NCBI GenBank assembly: GCA_029298735.1
Contig: JANSLP010000045.1
Span: 98,266 to 162,265 of the forward strand
DNA: 64,000 bases
Direction of reading: 5' to 3'
From: Ophiostoma sp. CBS 140.51
Lineage: Eukaryota > Ascomycota > Sordariomycetes > Ophiostomatales > Ophiostomataceae
The translations under genes and the position numbers were made by a program. Shown here piece after piece: positions 20,584 to 32,219 of this stretch. The first letter of the stretch is position 1. Each line of letters begins with the position of its first letter. Below the pieces are notes generated by a model that saw only the letters and a program-made list of their open reading frames with translations, ran no database searches and was not told where the DNA came from.

Positions 20584-23500
20584 TATGGCGTAGTCGTACT
20601 GTATTTTGCAGTCTGTACAATCTGTAGATGGCGTCGATTGAATTTATTTTCCTCGCCGGTGAGTTTCTTATGAAAGGGGAGTTCAATTGATTTCCTCATG
20701 TGGCGGAATTTGTACCTTTGTATTTTTGTCAACCTTGCCGCTTGTTCACTTTTGCCTCACTTTACCTCATATTTTGACCTTGATGATCCATCCCCTGTCG
20801 GTCTGTCTTGTGAGCTTGTCTTTCTGCCTTCTGCACGGATGCTCAGTCTGTTCCCATCCTTCGCTGTTCCTTCTCGCCTCGGCGTACTTCCGGATGGCTT
20901 GGCGTGGAGATTGCGAGGGGGATGCAGGGGACGGCCGTTTTCCAAAGTTGAAGATTGCGATCAATTGAATCCAAAACGGCCCCCAAAATGGAAATATAGT
21001 GAAAGACGCGAGCGAAGCCGCCATTCTTTGTGTTTTCATTCCAGATGCATCTCGCAAATTGCCAAGACCCTCATGAAATTCTAGAAAAAGAAAAGAAAAC
21101 GAACCTCGTTTGGGGAACGTTGTGAATCGCTCGGACATTTTTTTTTTGACTTAGGGCTTTCTCTTTTTTCTGCTTAACTCGTTTCGTGCACTTTCTTCAT
21201 CCCTCTGTGCAAATATTGCATAGTCGGACGTCGGCGTCGAAGCCAACAGCGATTTCAAACTGGGATGTTGCCTGCATCGTAGCTAAATTCGCGAAATTCA
21301 TAATTCAAAATCGACAACATTAACCCTCTTCCGGTGTCTGGCTTCCTTCTTTGCCAATGTTCTTTTCTTCCTTTACGTTCTCTTGGGACTGACCTCCACA
21401 TTTAGCTGAGCTTCTTTCTCCCTTTCGATGAATCCTTGTGAGCTCTCGCGTCTCTCGTTTTGTCCACGTTTGCAGCGGAGTCTCATGTTCACCCTCCTCT
21501 CCTTATTATTGCAGTGCAGGCGCCAAGTTTACGTGGTAAATAGCTTGCATATTTTCAAGATCTTCCCTTTCCCACGCGCCTCCCGCATTGCATGTTAATG
21601 CCCCTCGGCCTCTCGTCCCTCCCTTCATGTAAGGAAAAGGCAAAAGTCAACAACAAAATAAACCCTCAGCTGAACTCATCCCATGGTAGCATGCCACGAT
21701 GGTCAACATGCAAGCATTGATCCGGCCAGGCCAGACCTGGAGGCCAGACCGAGTCAGGCCGAGTCAGCGCGGGGAGAAAGGTTGGGCCCAGTCTGCAGTC
21801 TGGCCTGTAACATGGGAGTAAATACTGCATTAACCCCTGGTCCAGCTGAAAGGTCAAAGGAATCGCCACGCATCACCAAACGCGCTGTTGAAATATGCGC
21901 TGGCAGAGTCAACATGCACCTAAACAGTCTCCAGGCAAAGCACCTGCAAGATCTCGTCAACGCCGAGCTTCAAGAAAGTGACCGTTTCCTACAAGCACTT
22001 CCTTCCGGGCGTGTCTCTGCTGAGTTCGGTGGCTTTTCAGTGGACGGAGTGGACTTGTGTCCAACTCTCCCTTGCCCGGAAAGGGTGATCGGCCGATTTG
22101 CCCACAGAGCCCACAGCACTTTAGTAACAAATTGCTGCTCGAAGACAAGACATGTGACGACATGTAATCATGGCTAATAGCCAAAACGGAGAGAAACTCG
22201 AAAAAGGGGGTGATGAGTTGTTGAGACTCTTGCAGTGCCTCCGTTTTGAGGTTCCTCTCCCGTCGTGGTCTTTCACCTTGTTCTTATCTTTTGGGGGGCT
22301 TGAACCGTCTTGACTGTCCCGACTGTTGGTAAATTTGTAAATTGACGGCTGAACACACAGACACTTCTAGATGTGAAAAGAAGACATCAAAAATGTCCGC
22401 TTTGATATTGCCTATTGACTCTTTGCTGAGACGGCCTGGGCCTACCGAAGAATGCACCGCGGGAACAATTCATCCTTCTGGGAGAAGAGAAGCTTGAGAG
22501 AAACAACAAAATAAATCAAAATAGAGGCGAAACAGCATTGCCAAATGTATGATGTCCCGGAGAAAAAGGTGCGAGATGAGCAACGGCCAACACTGCAACC
22601 TCATCTGTTAACCACAATTTGGGGCTTTCGACGACATCCGACAGGTTCGATAAACCCAACGGACGACCAACAGCTGCTTGAAAATGCTGCTCGCCGAATA
22701 AATGTCGCGTGTTGACACAAAACGAGCTTCATGTGCCTGTGCCGTTCATGGAAGAGTAATTTAAACAAAACCTCGGCGTATTCTCGTCTCATAACGTGGT
22801 GACAATTGCTTCTGGAATGACGTTGGAACGCCGCAAACGTGTTCTGGTGTCCAAACAAAGTAAATAAGAAAATACGGATATATGATTGTTCAGTCCTCTG
22901 CCCTCCTTTGCCGCCCATCTCGGGAGACACGCCTGGGACACGCATTGACTCAAAGTCAGACTCAAACTTTCCCCAGCGATTCGCCCTACGAGGAAGACAT
23001 TCGTCACAACCGAAACGGAAGTATCCTCCACGATCGAGAGTCCGTCGAGAGACCGTCAACAACTAAATCTCCTGCAATTTCTCCATTTCGGCGAGGTCGG
23101 CTGTCTGTGGGCGTGGGCGTCGCGCATTCGATTTCCCTTCTCGATTCCACTTTGTCTTGTCAACTCACTTGTCAACCCACCAGCAAACTGCTCAGGCCAG
23201 GGGCCAAGCTCCGTTTTCTCGTTTTCTGGGTCCCTCGCGTTCTTGGTGTGTGTTTTCTTGCTTGGTCTTTTCTTGGCTAGGCTCCTCGTTCGTCCTTTTT
23301 GGTTCGGGGCCTTTTTTCTTGGCTCGGGCCTCAATCCTGGCTGCTCAGGCTGCTGAACTGGGCTACGCTTCTGCGCGAAAAAGGAGATGTTGGGTGAGCT
23401 GGTGAGAGCAAGCTTGAGCGAGCTTGAGTGCGTGAGTTGAGGAGACCTTCGAGCAAGTGTGTGTGGGCTCTGTGCCTTTTGGTCTTTTGGGTGTGGGCTC

Positions 23501-24179
23501 GTGTGGGTTCGTGTCTGCGGCGTGTATTTTGGGCTTGGTGCACCTGCACTTGCATGGGGGCCCCGGCGGCGTCTCCTGTGGTGTGGGTGTGGGTGGAGGT
23601 CGTTCGTGCCTTCCGTTCTGTGAAGGGAGCTGGAAAGCTGGGAAATGGGAGAAAGGAAAAATGTTGTTTCCGTTTTGGTTTGCTCCTTCCCCCGGAAGTG
23701 CCCTGTTTCGATTACCCACGGTTCATCGGTGATGTTCTGATGCCCTGTAAATGTTTCCGTCTGGTGTCTGCCCTGTCTCCCGGAACTTGCGTCCCACGAT
23801 TTCAGAGCGTCACACACAAAGAAGCAACACGCCACAGATAGAGTGTGAGGGAGAGACACAAAGGCACAAGGGCACCTCAGAGTTGCCAATTGGGCTCTTT
23901 CCTTGCTTCTTCGTGCATCGTCCTTTGCTCCCGCCTTTATTTCGTGACCCTCTTGCCCCCGGTGCGCATGCCTGCCTGCCTGTCTGCCTACCTTACATGG
24001 AGTCAGGACAAAACAAAGGAAGGTGCACCCCACGAGACATCTGGAAAAACTGCAAGAAAGGGAAAGAGTGACAGCTGCCACGGGTCACGCCTGCTTCTTC
24101 CGGACGCAAAAGGCGCCGGAAACCAGCACATCACCGTAGAACTCGCGCATTCCTATTCTATTGTTGCATCTGTTGCCTT
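20584..24179. other. Intergenic region with no supportable gene
   Basis: The only open frame that does not look like base bias is 21683-22177 (+, 164 codons). It has a possible amphipathic middle but matches no family I know and has no supporting signals. TTCGCGAA occurs again at 21288-21295. The stretch 23200-23620 is G/T-rich with short repeats. Otherwise nothing is recognised. Confidence 0.45.
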
Positions 24180-25580
24180 ATGATTGCCTGTTTCTCTCTT
24201 TCCTCAACTTCTTCTCGCCCTGCCTGTTTTAGCCTCGTAATTGCTTCTTTTGACTCCATTGCTTCCATTTTCCTGAACATTACGAGGCTTCTACTTTTCT
24301 CACGATTTCCCTCATATTTTTTTCTCGATCCAGTCGTCGCTTCCATACGAGCCTCTGTTCCCTTCTGTATTACGAGGACCGTCATTGCCCTCCTCTACAC
24401 TTTCTACTCGCCGTACTCGCGTATTCGTACCTTCCCAGCTCTGCAACCTTACTCACTCAGGCTCCGTTCTGGTCTCCTACCTCCATCCAGTAACCACCAC
24501 CCTCCTCTTTTTCCTCTTTCCCACCACACAATACCCCTGTCCCACCCCTGCCCACTTTTCCCTGGTCCGTTCTTTTTCCTCGCCCATGTTCCTTGAAAAC
24601 CAAGTCCCCCTTGTTTTTCCTCGCTCTTTTTCGTTCTTTTTTGCCTTCCTCGTCCGTTCATAAACACTTTTGGCTGTCCCCCTATCTCTGTCACCTCCGT
24701 CGATTCTCCCTTCGTTTCCACCTTTTTCTTCCTCGATCTTTTTTGTCTCCATATTCTCCTTCCTTCTGGAGCCGAGTCTCGATTTTTTCTCGATTTCTCC
24801 ATCGTTCAATCTCATTTGTCTTCTCTTCTTCCTTTCATTCTTTTCATCCTTCCCTTCTCTCTATTCATCCTTCATCTCGAACCTCCATCGTCAACCCGCA
24901 TCCACGTCGGCTCGATTTTGCGTTTATGTTTCTCCGCCTCTCCGACAACGACAACGAACAACGAAATACCTCAATCTCGCTTTCGCCTTCGTCTTTTGTC
25001 GTCTTTCTTTTCTTTTGTTTTGTCCTGCATTCTTCAGGTTCGATTCCTCTTTCACCTGGGCGCCTACCACCACGATAAAGAAAGCATTCACTTGCCTTTG
25101 TTTATCGCTTCCGAGGACGGCTTAGCACCACCTCAGCAACATTCCAACCGCCGCCCGGTCCGCTCAATTCTTAATCTTTCTACATCGAGGGTTCCCCCCG
25201 AAACCAAACAACACCAAACCACCAAACGGAGCGGACACTTGCGACTCCCCTTGTTGTTGTCTTGTGCCGTCCCTTTTCTCCTCTTTTACTCCTCTTTGAT
25301 CGCCTGGTCTCCCCTCACTTTTCCCTCTCGCATCGACGTTAAAGACGACATCAACAAACTGGCCTCACGGACAACCCTGTGGACGGCTTTTCTTGGACGA
25401 CGACGACACTCGACGAACGACAAGATCACCTGCCCTTCTGTCTACGGCTATTTTTGGCCCTGCAATGGCAGTGATAGAGTATAACTCTCGGATCTAGCGT
25501 TTCTCTCTCGTACGATCGTTTTGCAGCATCGCTGTCTTTCTTCGAACTCGCAGCGTTCAGCAATATCAACCACTGTCACT
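24180..25580 (+). promoter_or_regulatory. Pyrimidine-biased promoter/5' leader of the WSC gene
   Basis: About 1.4 kb directly upstream of the WSC start is heavily C/T-biased on the coding strand, with few purine runs. The open frames in it are bias artefacts. By analogy with yeast, where wall-protein mRNAs have pyrimidine-motif 5' UTRs bound by Ssd1 (CNYTCNYT), this could be a long regulated leader; CATTCTTT at 24836-24843 fits that motif. This reading is inference. Confidence 0.45.
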
Positions 25581-27460
25581 ATGGCTCCTCCCTCATATCA
25601 GTCTGCCCTCTACGGGCTGCTGTTTACCTCATCACTTCTGGCCAGAAGCTATGCTGAGCCCTCGGTGCCAATGGCCTACTGCGCCAGCATCAACACAGGC
25701 TCAACATCAACGAGTGCGTATTCTCCCGGACCCCAAGACAAGGACGCCTTCGAAGCTTCAAAACAAGCACGGTCATGTCACTAACTAGTCTCTTCTCCAG
25801 ACACCAGTATATACCAGTCTGATGGCCTCTGCTACGACTTCTGCAACGACGACTACGCCTTTGCCGTTATCCAGGGCAAGAACTGTTGGTGCTCTGACTA
25901 CACACCGTCGAAGAGCTCGCAAGTCTCAACGTCTGAATGTGACCTGTCGTGCGCAGGGTACCCCTCCGACGTCTGCGGCGGCGACGGCTTGTACGGCTAC
26001 ATGGCCTTGAACAAGTCTCCCTCTGGTACCGCCTCTGGTACCAGCACTCCCTCTCCTTCTAAATCCAGCTCCTCGGTAAGTCAATACCAGTGAACAACAA
26101 ACTGCATCTCAACTATGTGGCCGAACAATCGACCATGCACGGCCTCATCTTTACGACGATGAGCTAGCCGTGCATCTCTGCCACAACCTCACTTTCTGTT
26201 CTGCCAACAGCTGCTTTTATGACTCCTCTCACCTTCATGCTTTGATCCTCATATCCGTTGCCTGCCTGCCATTACCACTGCCTTGCCATACTCTTGCCTA
26301 TCCTCTTTTGCATATGCGTTGCCTTGTTGTCCGCGTGATGTCATTCTCTCGTCTCCTTCTCAGCACTCCAGTACTCCAGTTTTCAACTCTCTCCAGCACC
26401 CACCACCCCAGATTTACACTTGATAAACAGCATCGATTTAATCGAAGCCGCTCGACCGATCTCTTGGAACGAACTCGTTTGGGCAATACAGTAAAGGAAC
26501 ATTTCGACTGAACTATTATTTGTGACAACCAGACACCAACCACATCAAAATCCTCGACATCATCATCATCGACAAAACCAACAACATCTTCGACATCATC
26601 AAGTAGTGTACGGCATGACCCCTCCCTTTGTTTACTCTATTCCGGATGCGTTCTCTCTCTCTCTCCACCTCTCTCAGCAAAAGGTCAACTGCAAGCTCGA
26701 CTTGAAAGAGACGCAAATATGACTGGCACGGCAAAATTGGCAATTGCATGCGTGACCGTGATTTGATGCATGACAGCAGCTATTGGGACAAAACAAAATG
26801 ACGGACCTTTGCTGCATAAATCTGTTGCTCTATGCATCCGGATCAAAGAAAAAAATTCGTGCTAACAAGCCCTTTTAGAAAACCAATGCTGGTACTCCAA
26901 CCGTGCAGACGGTCACAGCCGGTGGCGTTGTCCAGACTGTGACTGTCACGCCCTCGGCCGGCTCGGGTGACAGCTCGGCTGTCTCCTCCGGCCACAAGGG
27001 CCTCAGCGCCGGTGCCGCCGCCGGTATCGCCGTTGGCGTTGTCGCCGTTGCCGTGATTGCCGCCGTGGTGGCATTCCTCGTCTGGCGCCGCAGACGTCAA
27101 CAGAAGGAGCCTGAAGACGCTCTCTTCGTTGCGAACAACCCGAAGACGCCGTCGCCTCGTGGCACTTCTCCCAATACCTCGAACAGCCCCAAGGTTAGCG
27201 AGGTGTCGTCCGCACCTGCTTTCGCCCGGAAGGTGGGCGAGGGCCAGTGGGAGAGCGACCAGTCCGGCCGCCGGCGGAGCACGTTGATGCCCATCGACCC
27301 GCGCATCGACCCCTCGTTCAGCGGCATCTATGCCCACACCGACAACAAGAGCCGCGACAGTGTCAACTCGCTACGGGATGACCACGACTACTCCCGGAGA
27401 GTCCACCAGCCCGGCCGGGTGCTACGAGCAACCAACCCGGATCCTGAAGTTGAGCCGTGA
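25581..27460 (+). CDS. WSC-domain cell-wall stress sensor, four exons
   Basis: Predicted exons are 25581-25713, 25801-26075, 26533-26607 and 26879-27460, giving 354 aa. Donors are GTGCGT, GTAAGT and GTACGG; acceptors are TCCAG, CCAG and TTTTAG; CTAAC-like branch sites precede the first and third acceptors. All joins keep frame. A signal peptide (about 1-24) leads into a WSC domain (about 30-114) with eight cysteines at 34, 55, 59, 73, 75, 91, 95 and 103, including the typical CWC and CGG. A Ser/Thr-rich stalk (about 118-200), one membrane helix (about 207-230), a basic stop RRRR and a 124-residue cytoplasmic tail follow. This is the architecture of Wsc1-type sensors, which signal through Rom2/Rho1/PKC to the cell-wall integrity MAPK pathway. 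Introns 2 and 3 (457 and 271 nt) are unusually long and flank a 75-nt exon coding only for stalk. Orthology to a particular Wsc paralogue is not resolved. Confidence 0.87.
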
Positions 27461-28376
27461 TCTTTTCACTAGGCCATACTTCTTTCTTCTTCGTTGTCCT
27501 CGATCCATCGACGGTCTACTTTATTTTTAACCTTTTTTCGACAACTAGACACCAAAGTTGATCTGCTTGCTAGACTTTTTTCTTCTCACGACGTACACGA
27601 CTTTTTACCGGCATCTGTGCAGACACTATTGTTCTACCATGCCACAAACACATCTCCGGCTTATCATATTTGCCTGCGACCATTTTTTGGCTTATTTTGT
27701 CCATATTTACTTATTATTATTTTCCTGCTTTGCATTTTCCAAGATACCAGGAAATAGGCGTTATACTTTGGGTAGTGGGAGATATTTTGTTCACAAGGGA
27801 AGCAAAAACACCACGCACATTCTTTACGACAGAGTGGACAGAGCGCAACCAACAAAAAGCAACTCTTTTTTTGCGAACAAGAGGAGGATATGCAATGGGA
27901 TTGGAGGAGACCACACGACAGGTCAACACTTGGGCAACTTGTTATTTGACAAAAGTTGATATAAACAACGACCACACTGGAGCCCGAAATATATTATCAA
28001 TGGCAACCTATTTTCCCAACTCGGATACCACACATGATGAGCCACAACACAGTGACAGTCGACCGCAACAACGAGGGTCGTGGTCGTATCACGGAATTTG
28101 TCGCCGTACTAGACTTGGACACGTGCTCTCAACTCACGACAACATGCGACACGATGAATGTGACCTTGTGTGCTCGTCATTTCGGCTTCTCGGACAGTTA
28201 CGTTTGCTGTCTCCACCGACCGAACCCCCCGTGCCAAGACTTGCCGGTGCACGATGCAATCGCAAACCCGTGGACCCCATGGGAAGCTACGGACTGCGCA
28301 TGGTATGAAGCATGCATAAGGACATCGTGCGTTGGTGGACCCTCCTGCAGGGAGAGAAAGGCGAGGACGGGAGATT
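27461..28376. other. Intergenic; 3' flank of the WSC gene
   Basis: T-rich sequence just after the stop codon suits the WSC 3' UTR. Beyond it an open frame at 28034-28411 (+, 125 codons, many cysteines) has no recognised domain or signal peptide. It ends in the poly-G run, so I leave it uncalled. Confidence 0.45.
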
Positions 28377-28391
28377 GGGGGGGGGGGGGGG
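28377..28391. repeat. G15 homopolymer
   Basis: Fifteen consecutive G residues are seen. The run is prone to sequencing error, and its length is uncertain in any assembly. Confidence 0.9.
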
Positions 28392-31300
28392 CGCAACGCC
28401 GTGGAATGTGAATTGGGTAGCGACCGCTTCGTTTTTTGTTTTGCAATTTTCCACCACGTTTGATATACAAGTAGCTTCCCAGACTGGCATGCTGCTATCA
28501 CCAAACAACCTAGTTTAGAACAATAATACTTCCAAATGACCGAGAAAATATATGAGAACCAAGACATGCCCAAGACACTTTCATCACAACCTGTGTAAGC
28601 GATGTTTACGAACAGCTGTGAAGCCGCCCCATTGTGATAAACAAAAGATGAGAAAATTATGTGACATGTGAATAAATGCAGCCAAGGCTTATTATTATGA
28701 ATGGACGTCTGTAGGTTTCTTTTTTCTGTGTGTTGTGATGTTGTCATGTTTCAGCAGAACAAAGGCTGCACGAAGAATGGCGGCCGCCAAACAAGTCAAT
28801 AATACAATGCGGGAGACATTGCATGTTTATGCTTACTAGATAAGCTTCCCCGGAAGGCTTTTCCTGTTGTATTCACTCTACTCTGGTCTAGACTCAATGA
28901 TATCGAGACGAGTACGATCGATGCGTCCGTTCAGGGTCCTCTTCCCCAGGTCTGCTCTCGAACCTGTACCGTTGTACAAAACTGAGCCGAAAGCTACGTT
29001 GTATGTTGCAAGTCCACCGAGGTCTCTGATATTTGAAATAGTTCAGAGGAAGACGAAACAGGCCAACCTGTTGGTCCAACTTTCTGAGTGTTGACTGGAA
29101 TTACAGCCTGCCGTCCTGCCCCATGAAAATCCACGGTGCTTCCTCGCAACAAAATAAACCGGCCGTTGATCACCATATTGGTTCCCGTGCCCGTCGAAGC
29201 TTGTCAACTCAACGCATCTCCTAAGTATCAACACATAGCGTATGTGTAATCGTCTTTTTTATTTTATTTTAAATTATGCATCTTACCCTAGCTGTCACCG
29301 TTTGTGACCTTGCTGTGTTGTCTGCCTACATCAATCACATACCTCGACATCACAAAGGAGACAGCTTCGCCAAGTGGCTGGAGCAAACCTGACCGTAACG
29401 AGGTTTGAGGAGATGGAGCTTAAACGGAGCAAACGCATGCGGCGAAAGCACTGAAACGGTAACACAAGACGGAGGGGGAGCAGCCATCGACTGTCGAGCA
29501 GCAACCTTATGCGGAGTCACGTCGTACAGATCGTTAACGCAGCACGAACCAATCCACGATGCACGCAGGGCAGCACTGCATGTCGACCTTACACGGGGCA
29601 GTAAAGAACGCGTAAGAAGAAACAAGACAGCCTGTAGTGACAGTCACGACGCTGGGGCATGTGCGAAGTTGTTGGTCTGGGGAAATCCGGTGCAACCATG
29701 CCCACGGTTTATTTACTTCCCTACGTGTCTTTCTGCGCATCTGTGACGGTGTGTACTCACTTTGTGACCGTCGGCTTTCTCGATTTCTTCCTCCCAATCA
29801 CGATTTCCATCTAGAAAATTGCTTGATCTACATTACAGGTGCGATGAAGGCCTCGATGATATCTGATTTCAGACTATTGTTTATGTCGCGATGTTGATGA
29901 ACAGGTGTGAGCTCGCCTTCTAAGGAACATTCCCATGATCTGCATCTCATTGATCGTTGTACTCTGGGGCAACGCCACTCTTCTGTGGTCTTGTTATTCT
30001 ACTTTCAGCCGACCATCTCTTCTTCATTGGTTTTCCGGTCCTCAAATTCGCCCAATATGCCCATTCTCTACTTGTAGCCTCAGTAAAACCGGCTCTGGGT
30101 AACGCCACACAAGTTCTAGACTTTATGCTCTCCAGAGGCAGACTTTGATTTTCTACATATGGCATATGACTGCCCTTCTTGGCCTTTGCTTCGCTTACTT
30201 GGCTGTTGTTTTATTCACACCGCCAAGTAGATACGTCGTATGTCGTCAAAACATGAGCGGTACTCTCACGTATAGCTGCTCACGGCTGCACGGCGCAGTC
30301 TGTAACCCCACTTTGGTATTTCTTGATCTTCTTTGCAGTGTTGGTGGGCGTGTTGTACGCCGGACACGTGTGCCAATGCGATACGGGAGATCGGAAAGAC
30401 CACGCCGCGCGGCCAGAATTTCGCAGAGCCACTCAAGCCACTCTTCGTCGTTATTAGTTTGTTGTCTAACTGCCCGCCGTCCCGTCTTTTTGGACCTTTT
30501 TGGACCTTTTTTAGATCGGTGTAAGTGGATATGCGCATCGGGCGTCGTGGACGTCAAAAATCAAAGAAACCAAAGTAGGCCCAAAGAAAAACGTGAGGTT
30601 GATAGTCTGCGGGCCGCTTGAGCCCTGGCCATAATTTTTTGGAAGCACTTTGTACGCCCCGCGAAAGTAATATGAAGCGAAAGTCGCACCGCTGGTATCT
30701 TTGTCGTTAAGCGCCGGCACTGTCTTTCTTCTGCCCCTCGAAACTCCAACGCCCGCCCTTGGTTTTTCAAGATGATCTGCGAGGCACATCTCCCTGCACT
30801 GTGTTTCGTTAGTGGCCGTTGATGGTTGTCTCAGTGGGCAAAGTGGCTTTAATGGGAGTACCAGACTATGTCGTCACCAGCGCGTATCCAAATCTCCCAG
30901 GGTGCAAGGCATACTCCGGACTGCAAAGGACCTTTTGCCTGTGATTGTCATGTACTTCTGTCAAACTTGTTCCCCTCAACTGTTAGTCCTTTAAAGATAT
31001 CAAATCTCGTACGGGGTACGGAGGTACACAGTCGACTCAACAGTATCACATCATCTTATTTTCCCATGGACTCTTCTTTGCGGCGCAAACCCGTCGGCCT
31101 GCTCGGGCTCCCACGTTGCCCACTTTTTAAAATTGAACGGCAGGCCGTGACGCTGTCCAGGTTCCGCCGTGGGAACGGTAGAAATAGAAGAACCTTCAAA
31201 AGAACTCCAGAAACCCTCCAAAAGGGAATCAGAATCCGAGCAGTACGAAAGGTCAAAACCTTAAAAATGGGCCGTGCATACATTGCAGTTGGCCGCTCTT

Positions 31301-32219
31301 TCTTTCTATTTGGGAGCATCCTATTTAGAGCGGGTTTCTCCCTCTCTCAGCCACAACTCAGATGCACGCATTTGAAACGAAAGAGATCCTCTGGTAACCA
31401 AAACGTTTTCCTGGAACCAATTGTCTCTCTTTCGTTCCCTCATCTCTAACAAGAGAAGGGTGAAGAGACCGTAGGAGAGCCTGGTCCACTGCGAAGATGC
31501 GCGGCCAGGGGCTGTCCCAGAGAGGCTCAGCCTCGCGCGCTACTAGTCTTGGCAGTGCAAAGCGTCCCCAGTCGACACGCATCCCGTTTGACGTGTCATC
31601 TCGAAAAGGTTCACATTTGCCGATGATGAAAGTGCACATATTAAATACGATGGAGATGAGATGTTCTCGGCGCCCACATGGTCCATATGAAAGCTTCTTT
31701 TTCACGTTCGTGGAATGCACCTCTTTGGGGAAAGAGCAGAACGTATACCGCTGCCTGACACCGGTGATCCTTGTTCGCTCCTTCCTTCTCACTGAGTGAC
31801 TGTCCATTCGCTTCCGAATCCTGTAAGAATTCACCGCCGGACGGCATCGCTCCTTCCACTGCCACACTGCAATATTCGCTGGCTCCTTCCGCCAAAGCCT
31901 GGGCAAGCTCAAACTGTTCTGCCATCCGCCCTTTCCTCGCCGCTGTCTATCGCGACCAATTTGCCTGCATGGCTCTTTCCTCCCCGCCATCGCCGCGCCT
32001 TCCGTCTGGTAAAATGGCTGAAGACGTGCAATTTAAAGTGGCAGTAAGACGCTGTACGACGTACGAAGTAAACGTTCGCAACTTCCGAGGCTTCCTCCGC
32101 CGGAGGCATGGCTTTCGCCTTACGAGTACGAGAAAGTGCCTGCATTTAAATGCTCGTAAATGGAAAGCGCAAACCGCATACGAGCCTAGAGAGAGCATAA
32201 ACGGCCTCCCACATCCCCG
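28392..32219. other. Intergenic region with no supportable gene
   Basis: Short overlapping open frames occur on both strands without recognisable domains. A small TTTTTGGACC duplication occurs near 30488-30510. The open frame 31358-31990 (-) overlaps 31771-32295 (+) in antisense, and neither shows family motifs. I see no RNA gene or mobile element. Confidence 0.45.

Noticed and set aside
21683..22177. 164-codon + strand frame considered as an orphan gene
   Set aside because: No recognised family, no splice or promoter support; it remains possible but cannot be supported.
25030..25050. GGTTCGATTCC, a perfect tRNA B-box match
   Set aside because: The flanking bases do not form a T-arm stem and no A box or acceptor stem is present; it lies in the WSC pyrimidine-rich leader.
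28034..28411. Cys-rich 125-codon frame considered as a small secreted protein
   Set aside because: No signal peptide at its start, and it runs into the G15 tract near its end.
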